64,000 bases of DNA from Diphasiastrum complanatum (GCA_029204225.1 CM055106.1:9100274-9164273); one strand, 5' to 3'; numbered from the stretch's first letter, positions 11,371 to 23,900 are shown. Made by a program: numbers and translations. Notes: generated by a model not told the origin, from the sequence alone.

Positions 11371-12805
11371 CTAGCTTGGTAAATCTAGCTTGATGGAAAA
11401 CATGATGATCTTGAACTTGACTCCATGGGCTGAATTGGTCTTTGCTGGTTCAAAAGGTGTGAAGATCAGCCAATGAGCTTGATGTTGATCTGAAATCAGC
11501 ATATCCATGATAGTGCTTCTTTGATGTTGACATCTTTCATGAGCTTGAGAGCTTTGCACCATCCTAGCACCTCCAAAATTGATTCCTTCCAATTTTCATG
11601 TAGATGCTTGACCTTGAGGCTTGCTCCTTCTTCATGTGCATGCTCCTTCATTAGAAGATAAAGATTTCTTCCTGATTTATTAGGATCACAAAGATCTAAC
11701 ATCATGTTACCACGATCTAGAGAATTAGACTCATCCAAATTGGCAAGACTATGCATGCTATAATAACAAAGTGTTTGCATCATATCTTCATGCTTGTTTA
11801 CCACGCTAATATCAGATGCAATGAGGCTAAAGACTTCATTATGAAGATAAGTGTCTTTAGAAGATGATTCACTTACTCTCATAAAGAGTTTACAATTTGC
11901 CTCAATACAAATTTTCAAACTATGAGTGAACAAATCACTTTTTCTCTTACATGACTCAAGAGCATACATTTGATGAAATAACCATTCACTTTCTAATGAT
12001 TTAAAATTAATTTCAACCTTTTAAGAACATCATCTATGTTCTCAAGAGAGACTTCATACTCAACTAGTATGGCTTTACTCCAATTTTGAGATGCAATGAT
12101 CTCACTAAAGCAAATTGATTTATCAAATGACATAAGAGAAGTAAGTATGTGATGTATACCACATGAGATATGCTCGTTTTTCCCTTGAAATGTGAGCCAC
12201 ATAGACTCAACCATATTTCTTGAGTTTCTTTTTGGAATCACAATTTGAGAAGGTCTCTCCTCCTCAATCATTGGCACACTTGAACCTTGAAAAGGATTCT
12301 CCTCCTCAATCCTTTTGGCACATTTGAACCTTGAGATGACTCCTTAAGATCCTCTTCATGGTGCTCCTTTTTTATGGAGATCCAAGACCTCCATGTCTCA
12401 TCATGATCACAACAACTATGACCACACAATATGCACTTCCTATGATTATTAAAATTACTTATGCTAGAAACATAAGTCCAAAAATCACCACAACTTGGCA
12501 TGATTTTTCTAATACTGAAATCAACAGGCATTTCCATCTCAATAAGGCTGAATGAACACATCATTCATGATCTTATTAAACCAAAAGATCCTACATTATG
12601 AAGATATTTCTATTTCCTTGACTTCATCTAATGTAAGCTTACAAGGAAAACATATTTTGCTATCTTTTAAGGCATCACACTCAACTATTTTTGTTTTCAC
12701 TTGACTAGTTCTCTCAACACTTGAGATTCTTGAACAAATGATGGGTTTTGTTTCAAACACATGAAAATCAAACTTAATCACTTCTTTTGGACTCACTCGA
12801 CCCAA
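11371..12805 (-). pseudogene. Unrecognised multi-segment reading frame in Copia-like element
   Basis: Five minus-strand segments read in order: 12596-12805, 12268-12564, 11993-12277, 11496-11969 and 11371-11592 (69, 98, 94, 157 and 73 aa), each broken from the next by stops or frame changes. Together they suggest an ancestral protein of about 450-480 aa. A Cys/His cluster (CILCGHSCCDHDETW) lies in the second segment. The fourth is helix-rich with many Leu, Lys and Glu. No gag-pol motif, transposase or signal peptide is visible. Location between a 3' LTR-like end and a degenerate tRNA-Met primer site suggests cargo or a diverged gag. I do not recognise it. Confidence 0.45.
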
Positions 12806-12839
12806 ATAATCTCGCTCTTCAGATGTAGAATGAATTTGA

Positions 12840-13369
12840 TTTGATTTGAAAACAAACTATACCACCAATTTTTCACATAGCTTAGAAATTAGACAACTAG
12901 AGATTCACAAAGATCTCACCCATGCATGAATACTCAAATATGGACTCCTCATTCGAGACATCCAAAGGGATCACAACTTGACCCTCACACTCTCACTAAG
13001 AAAGTTGAATAGAACTAATTTGAGTTTCATACATTCTATGTCAATTTTTGCTCAACAAATTGAATTCAATCACTCCTATTGGATTCCCTACTTTTTAAGA
13101 TTTGGAATGAAATTCAAAATCAAAAGTTAAGATTTTTCTCACTAAGATATTGTGCTTCAAAGAGCTAATACCACTTAGAAAGATTTGATCACCTAGGAGA
13201 AGACAAATTCTTCACCTATAACAACACATAATGAGCTTCTAGATCTTGCCCTCTACAAAGAAAGGAACTCTTTAGAAAATTGGATCTCTCTCTACACATT
13301 TGCCATAGACACCTTAATGACTCTTTTCAAACCTTAGTGAATTTCTTGGTGGCTGCAATGGTAAAGAAT
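12840..13369 (-). other. Leader and degenerate 5' end of the Copia-like element
   Basis: GCTAATACCA at 13164-13173 is a degenerate reverse complement of the tRNA-Met primer site. The AT-rich leader before it (12840-13160) is organised like 27130-27600, which also ends in such a site. About 170 bp after it may be LTR, and the Gypsy gag of element B resumes at about 13370. No gene seen. Confidence 0.35.
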
Positions 13370-15001
13370 GAACTTCGGCTGCTACTTTAGCAGCTTCAAG
13401 CTCCTCTTCTTCTTGTAGTGTTTAATCCACTACCTCATACCCTGATATCTTCTTTTTTCTCCATGAAGATTAGGATAGACTCTAGATCTGTTGGTATATC
13501 AGTTAGTGGTATAGAATGAGCAAGTACTTGATCTGCTACCGGTTCTTTCTGCTATCGTGCTCTGGTGACCACCATCAAGGGTATACTTGGTTTATTCTGA
13601 GCTACTGGTCTTCGCTTGACTATTATCAAATTTACAGGAGCTGTAGCTGGTTTTGGCTTCGGTCTTGTTGGACAATCTTTATAGCAATGCCCATAATCAC
13701 AGTCACAACAGAATGGTACAAATTTTCTTTTATTTGGACATTTGGCAACTCTGTGATTTTCTCCACATGCAAAGCATCCAAGTGGTGCTCTAGTCCAGTT
13801 TCAAAATGGTTGTTTTTGTGCGGCAGCATAAATAGCATACTATTCTGAAGATTCTCCTTCTTGATCATTACCATTCCATTGCTTGGCACTTCTATACGGT
13901 TCTGGTTCCATCAAATTGGCAAGAGGAGTGGGGTGCTTTAGTGGGGCAGGTAAGGCTAAACGTTCTGGGTATCCAAGAGCAAATTGTCGAGGTCTGGCTG
14001 TTGGATTTCCTCCATACTGTGGTTCGCGATATCCCATTTGGACATACCGTTACTGAATTATTTGAGGATTGAAGTTGCAAAAAGTAGTCTCATGATCAGG
14101 CGAATTACACAAACGACATATACTAATTTCCATTCGTTTTTTCAATTGAGGACACTCATTCATTATGTGATTTCCTGTACAAATAGAACACTAGACATTT
14201 TCCTTGGTAGGAAAAGTCTTCGCAAACCCCTCAGGTTCCTTGTTCACTTGTCCATGGAAATCTTCCAATGCTTTGATTTTCTCATCAAATTGCGATTGCA
14301 ACTTTTTCATCTGTTTCTGCTTGTTCTTCTCGAGTTTTTCGAACTCATTCTGCATCATTTCTGCAGTAGTGTTGACATTCGTTGATGCATTAGTGGTGGA
14401 TGTCATAGTGGTCTGCCCTGCTGTATAAGACAACATACTGATATTCGGCTCATCGTCTGAATCTTCATCCTCCTCCCAAATTGCATCATCCATAGCATTT
14501 TGCAAAAGTGCATACTCATTATGGTGTTTCAGCTCACGTCTGATCCTTTTAGGTAAACTTGAAAAAAATCACATAATCATGGCATTTTCGTTAATCAGCT
14601 CAGGTTCGCACTCAGATCTGAGGTGTTTAACCCGTTTAAACTCGAACCATTTCCCGTTTTTCCATTTTGATTTTACTTAAAAGTAGAAAAGAGTCTTCCA
14701 TAAACTTTCGAGGTTTGAACCGTGTGATAAGGGCTTGTTTAACAATCTCTCAATCTGTACGCTTAGTTTCATCTTGATTATAGTACCAATCTTATGTTGC
14801 GCCTGTTAAGGCCATCGGAAAAATCTTAAGTTTATTTTGGAAAAAAATTTCACCATAGACTTCACAAGATTCAGCATAAATCTGAAGAAATCTAATTGGA
14901 TCTGTCAATCCATTGTATTTTGGTAGATCCAAATGGGGTGCTCTTCTAACAATGATTGGATTGACTTCCTGAGGAGCACCTCCAGGGGTAGCCATCTTCA
15001 C
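13370..15001 (-). pseudogene. gag: Gypsy element B Gag and Gag-Pro junction, four zinc knuckles
   Basis: Starting at 15001 the frame gives a Gypsy Gag N-terminus (VRRAPHLDLPKYNGLTDPIR), capsid-type sequence with several stops, an acidic stretch and coiled region (14191-14505), then four Cys-His clusters: CSICTGNHIMNEC, CRLCNSPDHETTFC, CFACGENHRVAKC and CCDCDYGHCYKDC. Three are CX2CX3HX4C and one is CX2CX4HX4C. The junction toward protease (VVTRA, then a Gln/Glu-rich helix) follows and is cut at about 13370. Stops and frameshifts break the frame at several points. The leader, primer site and LTR lie in order upstream, so this is the 5' half of one element. Confidence 0.85.
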
Positions 15002-16206
15002 AGATTCAAATCAAGCAGACAATAAGATTAGATCTAGATTTTCAATCAAAACTATCTCAGATCGGATCTGCTAGATCTATCCCACTTGGCAAGAATCAAA
15101 TTTCTATATCATGAAAAAAAATTTCAAAATTCAATCAATCGATACTTTCAAAAAATGAAATATTTCTCAGAATCAAAATCAGACTGTATCAGATTTGATC
15201 CAAATTTTGATAGAAACTTGATTTGGAAAATCAGAACCTAAAAATAGAACTGGCGAAGATTCCCTAGGCGAAGATTGACTTGATGAAAGTTCATCAATGA
15301 TATTTTTGGAAGAAAAAACAAACTCTCTGATCAGGTTTTTCTGACAATTTCTATGAAAATAACCTTCGTCGAACTCTCAGACTACAAATTTGACACAGAT
15401 AGAGCTAGGGTAAACCCGACGAAGGTTTTTGACACACAAAACACAGTTTTCGTAGTTTGACAAGGGTAAAACTCAAGATTTTCTATGATCTGGATAGGAA
15501 GAATGTTCGCTGAACTCAAAAATAGTAATTTACTATAGATAGAATGATTTGGAAACTCAACGAAAGTTCTGGTGAAGAATCAAAAGTAATACTGGTATTT
15601 TTGCAAAAAAAAAGGACTTGTTTGGCAAAAATATGACAATATGACAACCGATCCTCTGAGAAAACATTCTATATTTTTTGTCGACCTGGCAGTAGATGGA
15701 TCTGAATCACACCTATGCACAGTGAATCGGACAAAGGTTCTTTTTTTGTATTTTAAGGGTTTTGGTGATTTTTTGGTGTTTTTGATGGTTTTTCTGATGT
15801 TTCTGAAAATCTGATGGGAAAGATTGTTCGCCCTTCAAACTGAAGGTTTTGTGATCAAAACTAAAGGTTTCTACAACTTGGCGAAGGTTTCATGAAGGAG
15901 GGCAAAAAGTTATCAGCTCTGATGATGATTTTTGCCTCCTTTTGACCAAAATCTGATAGATTTGACCGATTTTTGTTGTTTTTTCTGATATCTCAGATCC
16001 AAATGGATCATAAGAGTGGTGATTTGAATAGTTTTTCCTGTTCCACAATCAAATTAGAATTCAAACAAGCAAATCCACTCAAATCAAGCAAAATCACTCC
16101 CAAACTAACCCTAAATGCAGATCTAACACTATTCATGCAACGACAAGATGCCTAATGCAAGCTAACCATCCAACAAACATGCTGCAACCTGAAAAATTGG
16201 CATAGC
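15002..16206 (-). other. Leader of Gypsy element B with GCGAAGGTT-type repeats
   Basis: It is non-coding sequence between primer site and gag. The words GCGAAGGTT, CTTCGTCGAAC and GTTCGC recur (about 15366, 15420, 15506, 15560, 15737, 15827 and 15883), separated by AT-rich DNA. This is the element B version of the degenerate repeat leaders seen in elements A and C. Confidence 0.65.
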
Positions 16207-16224
16207 TCCCCGGCAACGGCGCCA
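16207..16224 (-). other. Primer-binding site, perfect tRNA-Asp complement
   Basis: On the minus strand the 18 bases read TGGCGCCGTTGCCGGGGA, the standard tRNA-Asp primer site of many plant Gypsy elements. It lies three bases inside the LTR end at 16228 and fixes the orientation of element B as minus. Confidence 0.92.
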
Positions 16225-16227
16225 AAT

Positions 16228-16956
16228 TGTAGTGGGTTTCTTTCCTTGCCTAACCTCAATTCAAGATCTAATCAATCTAGCATCAAAGAGATGAAGTTAG
16301 CTGTCATGCATAGATTCGTTCTCATGAGAGCGATAGTATAGTTCAGATTTCAGCATGAATGGAAGATTCACATCTAACTAACATTTATTAGCCTAAGCAT
16401 TAACACTAGATCCACAACAAGATAGCTTACTCTTTCTCTCTCTCCCTTTCTCCCTCATAGAAAGTATAATAACATGCAATTCCAATAATAATCAAATCCA
16501 ACAATTAGCAAAATCCAAAGAAAGCATGAGAGATGGAGGAAAAGTGATAGAGAGCAAGGACATTCAAAAATCCATTTCACAAGAGAACCAATCTGCTTTA
16601 TTGAAATGAAGAAATGAAACATGTGTAGGAACTCGAGTTGGTCCCTTTTTATAGTAGAGAGGAGGACCCTGGCCTCTGAATCTTATTGGTCCATTTCTGC
16701 CTCCCTAATTATTCAAATTTAAAAAAGAGTGGGAACCATCCAAATTGGAGAGAAACCCAACTTTATTCACTAACTTGACATTTAGGCCCTGCAACATTAA
16801 AAGTCCCACAAAAAGGCCTAATGTCCATTTATTGACTTTCTAATTAATCAAATAACTATGTGATCATCGGGTTGGACTTACACACATAGGGTGCCAAATC
16901 ACTCTCACTTATTAGCTAGGGTTAGGGTTGCCTTGGGATTTGCAAACCCTCTAACA
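16228..16956 (-). mobile_element. 5' LTR of Gypsy element B (LTR-B)
   Basis: The minus-strand segment starts TGTTAGAGGG at 16956 and ends CCCACTACA at 16228, with TG...CA ends next to the primer site. Inside it resembles LTR-A in layout: a promoter region near TTTTTATAGTAGAGAGGAGG (about 16648-16667), repeated GGTCC/GGACC words and a TTGGACTTACACACA stretch comparable with LTR-A. It is about 729 bp long. The outer boundary is set only by the TGT terminus because no partner LTR is in the window. Confidence 0.65.
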
Positions 16957-17279
16957 AAGCATGAAATGAGATAGGAGAAAGAGAGATCTTCTCTTTCCAC
17001 AAGTTACATCCTTTTATAGCAAGTCCAAACCTAATTTCAAACTTTGGTTTCCTTCCATAATGAAAAATCCTACTATTTTTGTGACTAGATTCAATGTCTC
17101 TATTACTCAAATTGAATCTACCAAAAACTCGTGTTCTACACTTTTCCACACTTTTCAAAAGTGTGTTTATTCAAATTCTTTCAGACTAATATAACATTGA
17201 AAAGTCAAACTCTAAGTCTAATATGAGATTGGCCTCAATTGTGTATTTGACAATTTATCAAAGTATGACCACTCCTTTG

Positions 17280-17790
17280 TTTGGACATCGACAATCATAT
17301 GTCCTTCTTCACATTCGGAACATCCATAAAATCTGCCCCCTTGCCATTGTGGCTATGCAGCAGATGTGGCAAAATACTCGCTAATAGCAAGATCGATGAA
17401 AATTCATCAGGTCCCTACCATTGTTGCTTTTTCTGTTGGAAAAATATCTCAACTTTCGCTGCCGTGAGATTCACTTGGACTACTTGAGGATTATTTGGCC
17501 CTGGTGGTGCTTTTAGTGGCATTCATTGCTGGTGAGGGTCTGGTCCAAGCCTTGGTGCTACATTAGGTGCTCCTTGATGGTAAGAATAAAAGGTCTGAGA
17601 TTGAGCTCTCTTTTGTTGTTTGATCCATGGATTGTAAGGGCAATAAGTAGTGTCATACGATGATGCATTGCACAGGTGACAATATCTGTGTGTCACAGCG
17701 TGAGGTTTTGCTTCAGTACCGGACACTCATTTGATGTGCAATTATGGGTACAATGAGACACCAAACATTGTCCGGACGAGGGTACTTGTC
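17280..17790 (-). pseudogene. gag: Gypsy Gag C-terminal remnant
   Basis: Within 17523-17790 the minus-strand translation gives a decayed first knuckle ending NECP and then YCHLCNASSYDTTYCPYNP, which aligns with the second zinc knuckle of the other Gag copies (CDLCNSPDHETAYC followed by HFNP). The usual His is Tyr here, so metal binding would be lost. Further down only scattered similarity remains, including a Thr/Pro-rich segment. It is a separate, older copy that flanks LTR-B. Confidence 0.65.
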
Positions 17791-20307
17791 GTAGCTGAGT
17801 TTTTCTTAATTACACAAATTTAATGTAGTATAAAATATAATCATTCCCACAAAGATGACAAATAGATGAATATTGGAGATTATTACACTTTGTATACTTT
17901 CGAATAATAAGATCCTGATTATAGATGGATATTTAAAACAACCAACAGCCCCCATACTACCTTAATGTCGAGCAGGGATCTGGCCGTAGTCGCGGGTCAT
18001 CCAATTTTTATTCCATGAGTGATGACGAGATGCTTAGTTACATGGATGGGTGTCTCTCTCGTAGGTAGGTAGACTCAAGGAGAGAATGAGGGCTCAATGG
18101 GTGGCTCGGAGTTCCAGTAGCCTAGTCGACTATCCTTCAATCTCCTTATTTTTTGAAGAGATTCAGTCTCCACACTCCTCCTCCGACCGAGGTGTTTCCC
18201 CTTCCCACAATGGTCTCTCTAACGAGAGTCCCTCCCCCTCCCATGATACTGATAGTGCATGTTCTTGACATTCTCAAGATAGGATGGATCGTAGGAGGAG
18301 TTGCCTCAGTAGCTCATGTTGTGTAGGTTGCGACGATGATGTTGCGCCTCAAGCAGCCTCCAATGCAACACATCTTTTCAAAAAGCCTCATTGTAGGGAT
18401 TTCTCAGTTCAAGAGACACTCACTCAGGATGTAGCACTTATGGCATATGATATTGCGACTCCGACATCTATCACATCTAGATTTACTAGCACCGAATCAT
18501 AAACAATGCAACAATCAATCAATGATAGATGCAACACACAAAGCACAGTTGGAAGAACAAAATGTCTTTTGTATTTTGTTTTCTCAGAGTGGGTCAACAA
18601 TGCATCATGACATGGCGGCCTGCTGATGCTCCTCTTACAATTCTATATATATTTCTTGTCTATTTTCCTACATTAATTCTATTGGTTTCTGGTCTATACT
18701 TATGTCCCACCAGAGGGGATTAAAAGATAGTTTAACTAATCGTTACAAGAGAGAATCACACTAAACTATCAGTTAACTACATGTCTTCTGTCATGCCCAC
18801 AACTGGTCTCGGGTAGCGTGTCCACGCTAGAGATCAGTAGACCAACAACCCATAAGTTAGTTGTGACTATAAGGGACTTGGGGCCTTTATGTGCATAAGG
18901 TCATAATTAATGGTTGTAGGTCTAAACTCTTGATGGTGGATTTGTATGGGTCTATCAATGAGTGATCGAAAAACTAGACAAGGTTCAAGAGGGAGTGTCA
19001 GAAATGGTGAACTTCTTCTCCATTATTTGATGTCTTGCAATCTTATGACCTAGACGTGAGAGGCGCATAGTTGAAAATGATCATTGTGCCCGTGTCATCA
19101 CTCGCATGAGGCAACGCATGTATGTCATCTCCAACAAGGACATTTTTAAGAACTAGCGCAAACAAAACGAATCTAACAAGAAATATGTCATTGACAAGTT
19201 GCATAGAGAGTTCCCGGTTCACTCCTATAATATGGAGTTTGATAAAAAAAAATGGTTGTTAAGCTGCATGGGAGGCGTGATGAGTGTGAAATGTCAACCA
19301 ATTGTGTTGACTCGTTTATTTGACAATTTTGAGGCCAATATGCATTTTTATCCCAGAGATATATTTTATATATCTATTAAGGCCCAAGAATAGTGGATTT
19401 ACTATTTTTGACAACTTAGGCAAGTTGATAAGGTCGCATATAGACCTCTTGATATTGGTTCAAATACATGCATTGAATCTAGTCATGTTGAATCTAGGTT
19501 TTGGTAAAGATCTAGAAACTTCCATAAGTTGATAAGCTTGTGCAAGAACATCCAAATAGGGCAATAGGCTTTTATAAATAGGCTATAAGTGTGGGAGGAA
19601 TCCATCTCTCTCATTCATTCTTATGGAAGATATCTCTTTGGGTTTCAACATCCATATTTTGCATCTTGGTGGTGATATAGTAAAATTTTGTGTGTAGAAT
19701 CTTATTTTTCTTATATGTATGGATCCACACATGTGACTACTGTGTATGGATCCACACGTGTGACTACTGTTGTTGTACTGCTATTGAGTTTTCATCTTAT
19801 ATGTGTTCTATGTGTAGTAGATTCATGATTTCTACATTTGTAATGAAACTGGATGTGCTCTCCAAAATAGCTAAAGATCAAAGGACATAATTAGATCTTT
19901 GTGATCTGATTTTTTTATAGTTCGACTCGCACTCTCACCACATTTCTTACCGCACTCATTCATGTTTGTTGCATGCAGGTACCAATCCCATGCATCGTAG
20001 TCACATAAGTCCAATGTCCATGGCCAGGAGGAGGACGACTTAGTTGGATATATAAGTAGATTCTTCATTCTAGCACATACATATGTACACTTACTAATTT
20101 GGTTTGTAATATATTTCTGTACTTGGACCATTTATGTATGACTATTTTATTAATCATATTTGTCTTTCGTAAGTTTTTTCATTGCATAAAATGTAACTTC
20201 AATATTTGTAATTTTTTTAAAAACAATAATAAAAAAGTGATTTTGCTTACCAACTTCATAAGAAACTGTGGTGTAAAAGACTCCTAGGATTAGATGGAGT
20301 CAATTTC
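17791..20307. other. No gene recognised; low-repeat stretch
   Basis: Short plus-strand frames at 18086-18268, 18284-18502 and 19199-19393 do not match any family I know, and the sequence shows no codon-like pattern over a longer range. Serine-rich translation around 18086-18500 comes from TCC/CTC-rich DNA. Two copies of GGATCCACACRTGTGACTACTG stand side by side at 19721 and 19749, like the palindromes in the Copia LTRs. Confidence 0.4.
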
Positions 20308-20349
20308 TAGGGTAGAATGGAGCCAGTATACTGGTTCCATTCTGCCCTA
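20308..20349. repeat. 42-bp spacer-free palindrome
   Basis: The left arm 20308-20328 and right arm 20329-20349 are reverse complements at 19 of 21 positions, with the centre at AGTA/TACT. There is no loop, so a cruciform or very tight hairpin is possible. It lies about 300 bp inside the CACTA-like terminus at 20648. Confidence 0.9.
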
Positions 20350-20379
20350 AAAAAAAAATTTAATTTTGGTGCCCTCGTA

Positions 20380-20648
20380 ATAATCCTCTAACAATATTTT
20401 GTATAGTCCTCAGAATAACCCTCACAGGCTATTCTTTGTTAGCAGGGGATATTTCAAGGAACCTCGGAATGACCCTCAGAAGTTACTATTTGTTAACAGT
20501 GTGAAAATCCTCTTGTATTCCTCGGGGCCTGATGCAAATTTTGAGGGTTTGTTATCGAGGGATCTACCGTTGTAAAAGGACTTAGTTTTTTTATTTTTGC
20601 TATAGAGGTCTTGTTATTAGGGTTGAAAATGTCTAAAATGTTGTAGTG
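20380..20648 (-). mobile_element. Probable CACTA (En/Spm) transposon terminus
   Basis: On the minus strand the sequence begins CACTACAACATTTTAG at 20648, the hallmark CACTA end. It is followed by a region with repeated CCTCGG, CCCTCR and CTGAGG words, typical of CACTA subterminal repeats. I found no opposite terminus or transposase in the window, so this would be a truncated copy or one with a lost partner end. The call rests on the terminal motif and the subterminal repeats only. Confidence 0.5.
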
Positions 20649-23309
20649 AGCAAACAAAATTAGATACTAAGGTAAAATCCACATTTCATGGTCTTAAATA
20701 TCAACATGAGCATGAACTAGACCAAAGCTATCCCTAATCCAATAAATAATCATATATTAGTCAGGCACCTATATACCCACTTAGTCAATGATAGTATCTT
20801 TCAACAATTTGTATATATTATACTTGAGTTGAAAACTGACCGGTTCACTCTTGCAATAACAATCTCCCCAACTTGTAGAACATGCTTATATTGATACTTG
20901 AATGGTATTACTAGGAACTGATTGATGTTAAGCTCAATAAGAACCCAACAATGGTCCGCATGTGCCGCTTTGGATATATGTGGTGCAATGTTCATGGGAG
21001 ACCAGGGAACTTTTCAAGTTACATAGAAAGGTGTCAAGGCCCCATGCCAATAAGACTTGGTATACCTTTGGAACAAAGATCCTAGCTTTCCTTGGCCTGA
21101 ACAATTGTCAATGCCACAATGACACACATTGAAATTTGAGTGGGAGTTTGGTACCAAGTTGTTTTTTCTAGTTGGCTGGTACCATTTTTTGAAATGGGCC
21201 TTCTGTAATTCGGCCGTAGTATATCTCTGGTACACAATACAAATTGCAATGCATGTGGGTGGTCTCTCCCTCTCCCCTTTTACTACCTCAGAGCAGCATC
21301 ACTGCCATCAATATCAATATCAATTGCTCATCATCCCGTCTTATCACGTACAAAGGAGGTAGGCTATAAGTCTGAAAGCTTGCTGCTGGCAGCACGACAA
21401 CACCACACGAGCAGTACTCACTCACTGACCCTGCTAATACCTCATGCACCCCCCACACACACGCACACGCTATCCACCATGCTTCCTGCAAAGCTTGCAA
21501 CGGTTTCAACTTTCAACCTTCAAAATTCAACCTCAGGAGTCAGAACGTCAGAACCTCATATTCTTCTTGTATTATCGGGAGTCGGGGTTATAACTTCTAG
21601 CTTCCCAGCAGTGCTCCAGGGACCAGCTCGATCCTCGATCTGGGACAGGGAGAAACGCCCTGGCTAACCTGGAGTCGGGGAGTCGGGGTTCTAACAGCTT
21701 CTAGCTTCCCAGCAGAGCTCCAGGGACCAGCTCGATCCTCGATCTAAGACAGGGGGGATACGCCCTGGCCAACCTGGGATTAAAGTCCCTGTCAGTTTCA
21801 GCCGAAGCAAAAGCAAGTTCCAAGGGGCACCGCTGGCCGCAGCAGTGAGCAGATTACAGTTTACTATTTTATTTAGGCTTTCAGTTGACTGTTGTACCGA
21901 CGAAAAAAATCTGCAAAAGGAATTGCCTTTAGGGTAATTTGAATTGCTGCCTGCAACGTGTATGACGCATGCGAGGAAAGCAGAGGACGAAACTTCTGAC
22001 TTAGCACTTGGTGAGTTGAATGAACAAATCTACCACACAAGACATGATGATGGAGGAAGCAGAGAGTACGCTGTACAGTGTACACTCCCGTTGCTTTCGC
22101 AGCGTGGGCAATGGCACACCAGCACCTAGGTGACAGTTCCTAGACTCGAGAACAAAGATCCAAATTTAGACGAGCTGGAATCCTGGGTGCTGCACCTGGT
22201 GGCATCACACTGAGCAGCTACAACACACAACACAGGCCAATACCGACGCATGCCTGCTCAACCCGGGCCTGGACTAGGAGCTGGAGGGTCCCGCCCGAGC
22301 ATTCTGCACGAGTGATCTCCCGATATCAGCGTGTATAGTTCCAAACTTCTACGCTAAGTAACAACTTAGAATTAGAATGCTGATCGAAACTTGGTAACAG
22401 GTTGAACGGTACAGCTCCTGTCCTGAATAATAATTGAATTCCTAATCAATATTTTTGCAAATGTGGCCCAGCAATGGCATCTTCCACTGCTCCAGCTGCG
22501 CAGGAGTCGCGTGCTGGTGAGTTCATGCATCCTCCCAAACTCATAGCTATGATGGGTATATCATCTTGATTCTGCAGCAAGCACAGTGCACACCATATCC
22601 AAACGCTCGAGCGTATGTCAGTGTCTTGTTGCTTTCAATCAATAATTATGTTGTCGAACAACCTGGCCCAAACCCTTGAGCTACTAAAAGTCTAGATTGA
22701 ACCGCTTCAGATGGATTTTGGTGTACTACGAGAGGTTAGAGCCGGAGTCAACCTCCAGAGTCCAGGACTCCAGCCTCCAGGCCTCTCAGAATATGCAAGA
22801 AATGCCTCAAATTGCGATGCCCTTCAACACTGTTTTTAAATTTGATCTTGGCCATTTTCTTGCTTCTCGCTTTTCATTGAAGCCTGAAGGTATTTTATTT
22901 TTTGCCTAGAAAGAACTTTTAAATCATATACAGAATGTACACAACCAATGTTGGCCAGGTATTAAGATTTTCAATACCAACCAGGTCTTGCTATTATGCT
23001 TTTCAAAAAATATTGATACCACCGGGGTATACATATATCCAAGTTCACAAATTGGTGGCCAGTATCACCCACTCTGGGTATTGCAAGGGTGATACCACTC
23101 AGTATAGACCCGGGTATAAGTATATGATTTCTTTTTTAAAGTAGACTTTTTATCAAGGGTAATATGCAGTTAATGAAAAGCATGACCTTTTTAAATGTAA
23201 TATGCCTATGATTTAAAGGCCAATTTGATACTCACCAATGTCTTTGGGAGGCCATGAATAATATTTATCACGACAAAAATTTTTGAAACCAACTAAAACT
23301 GTGCCCCTC
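20649..23309. other. No gene recognised; more GC-rich stretch
   Basis: The section from 21240 to 22520 is higher in GC than its surroundings and has CT- and CA-rich tracts, such as CCCCACACACACGCACACG at about 21449. A tandem duplication lies at 21579-21777. I see no LTR, primer site or family motif. It may be the least transposon-derived part of the window. Short frames (for example 21380-21667) overlap the duplication and are not convincing genes. Confidence 0.4.
21579..21777 (+). repeat. Tandem duplication, unit about 100 bp
   Basis: GAGTCGGGGTT begins at 21579 and again at 21680. Each unit runs through CTTCTAGCTTCCCAGCAG, CTCCAGGGACCAGCTCGATC and CGCCCTGGC. The copies differ at only a few positions and by short indels, so the event is fairly recent. 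Confidence 0.9.
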
Positions 23310-23900
23310 AGGTGAAAATCGTATTGTGTCAAACGATTCCATTCATGATGTTCTTGATGTTATTGCTCACGATAGTGGTTTTCATGTTGTTCAAGAGTAG
23401 ACACACATTTTACCAAGGCCTACTTCCCAATGATCTCATTGACGTGTTGACCTTGTTCTCTCTCTCACGTGAGGGAATTCGCACTCTTGGAGATGTTATT
23501 GTTGTTAGTCATTCTTCCATGATGCAAGGAGGTGTTGCATCTCATGCAGCTCAAGAGAAAGAACCGTGATTATAATGATTGTGCTCCCGGTGAAGATTTC
23601 ATCCCCTTTGCTTTGGAAACATATGGATGTCTTCACAAGATAGTCTAATGATTTTTTGTCATTATGTGTGGAGCTTGTTGTGAAACACAAGGGAAAAAAA
23701 GTTATGTTACCATCCGTGATTGTTTCTTTCTATCGTCGATGTATTTCTATTGCATTGCAACGTTCGCAAGCGCTTTCAGTTCTTCGACGAGCTCAAGTTG
23801 CAGGAGTGGCTGTTTCAAAACTTCCTGCATTACATATTAGTGACACTATTCTAATTAGTGATTTACATCAAGCAATTGGTTTAGAATACTTAATATAATA
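23310..23900 (+). pseudogene. Degraded coding remnant, retroelement-associated type
   Basis: Translation in two phases gives coherent protein-like stretches: NDSIHDVLDVIAHDSGFH near 23330-23390, DFIPFALETYGCLH near 23600-23640, and 23656-23898 with YRRCISIALQRSQALSVLRRA and SDLHQAIG. This pattern resembles, from memory and unverified, a short conserved segment found in plant retroelement-linked proteins. Stops and frame changes separate the pieces. No catalytic motif is visible. Family assignment is open. Confidence 0.4.

Noticed and set aside
18086-18502. Two Ser-rich plus-strand frames as a possible host gene
   Set aside because: They are short, out of phase with each other and have no family match, splice pattern or homologous copy.
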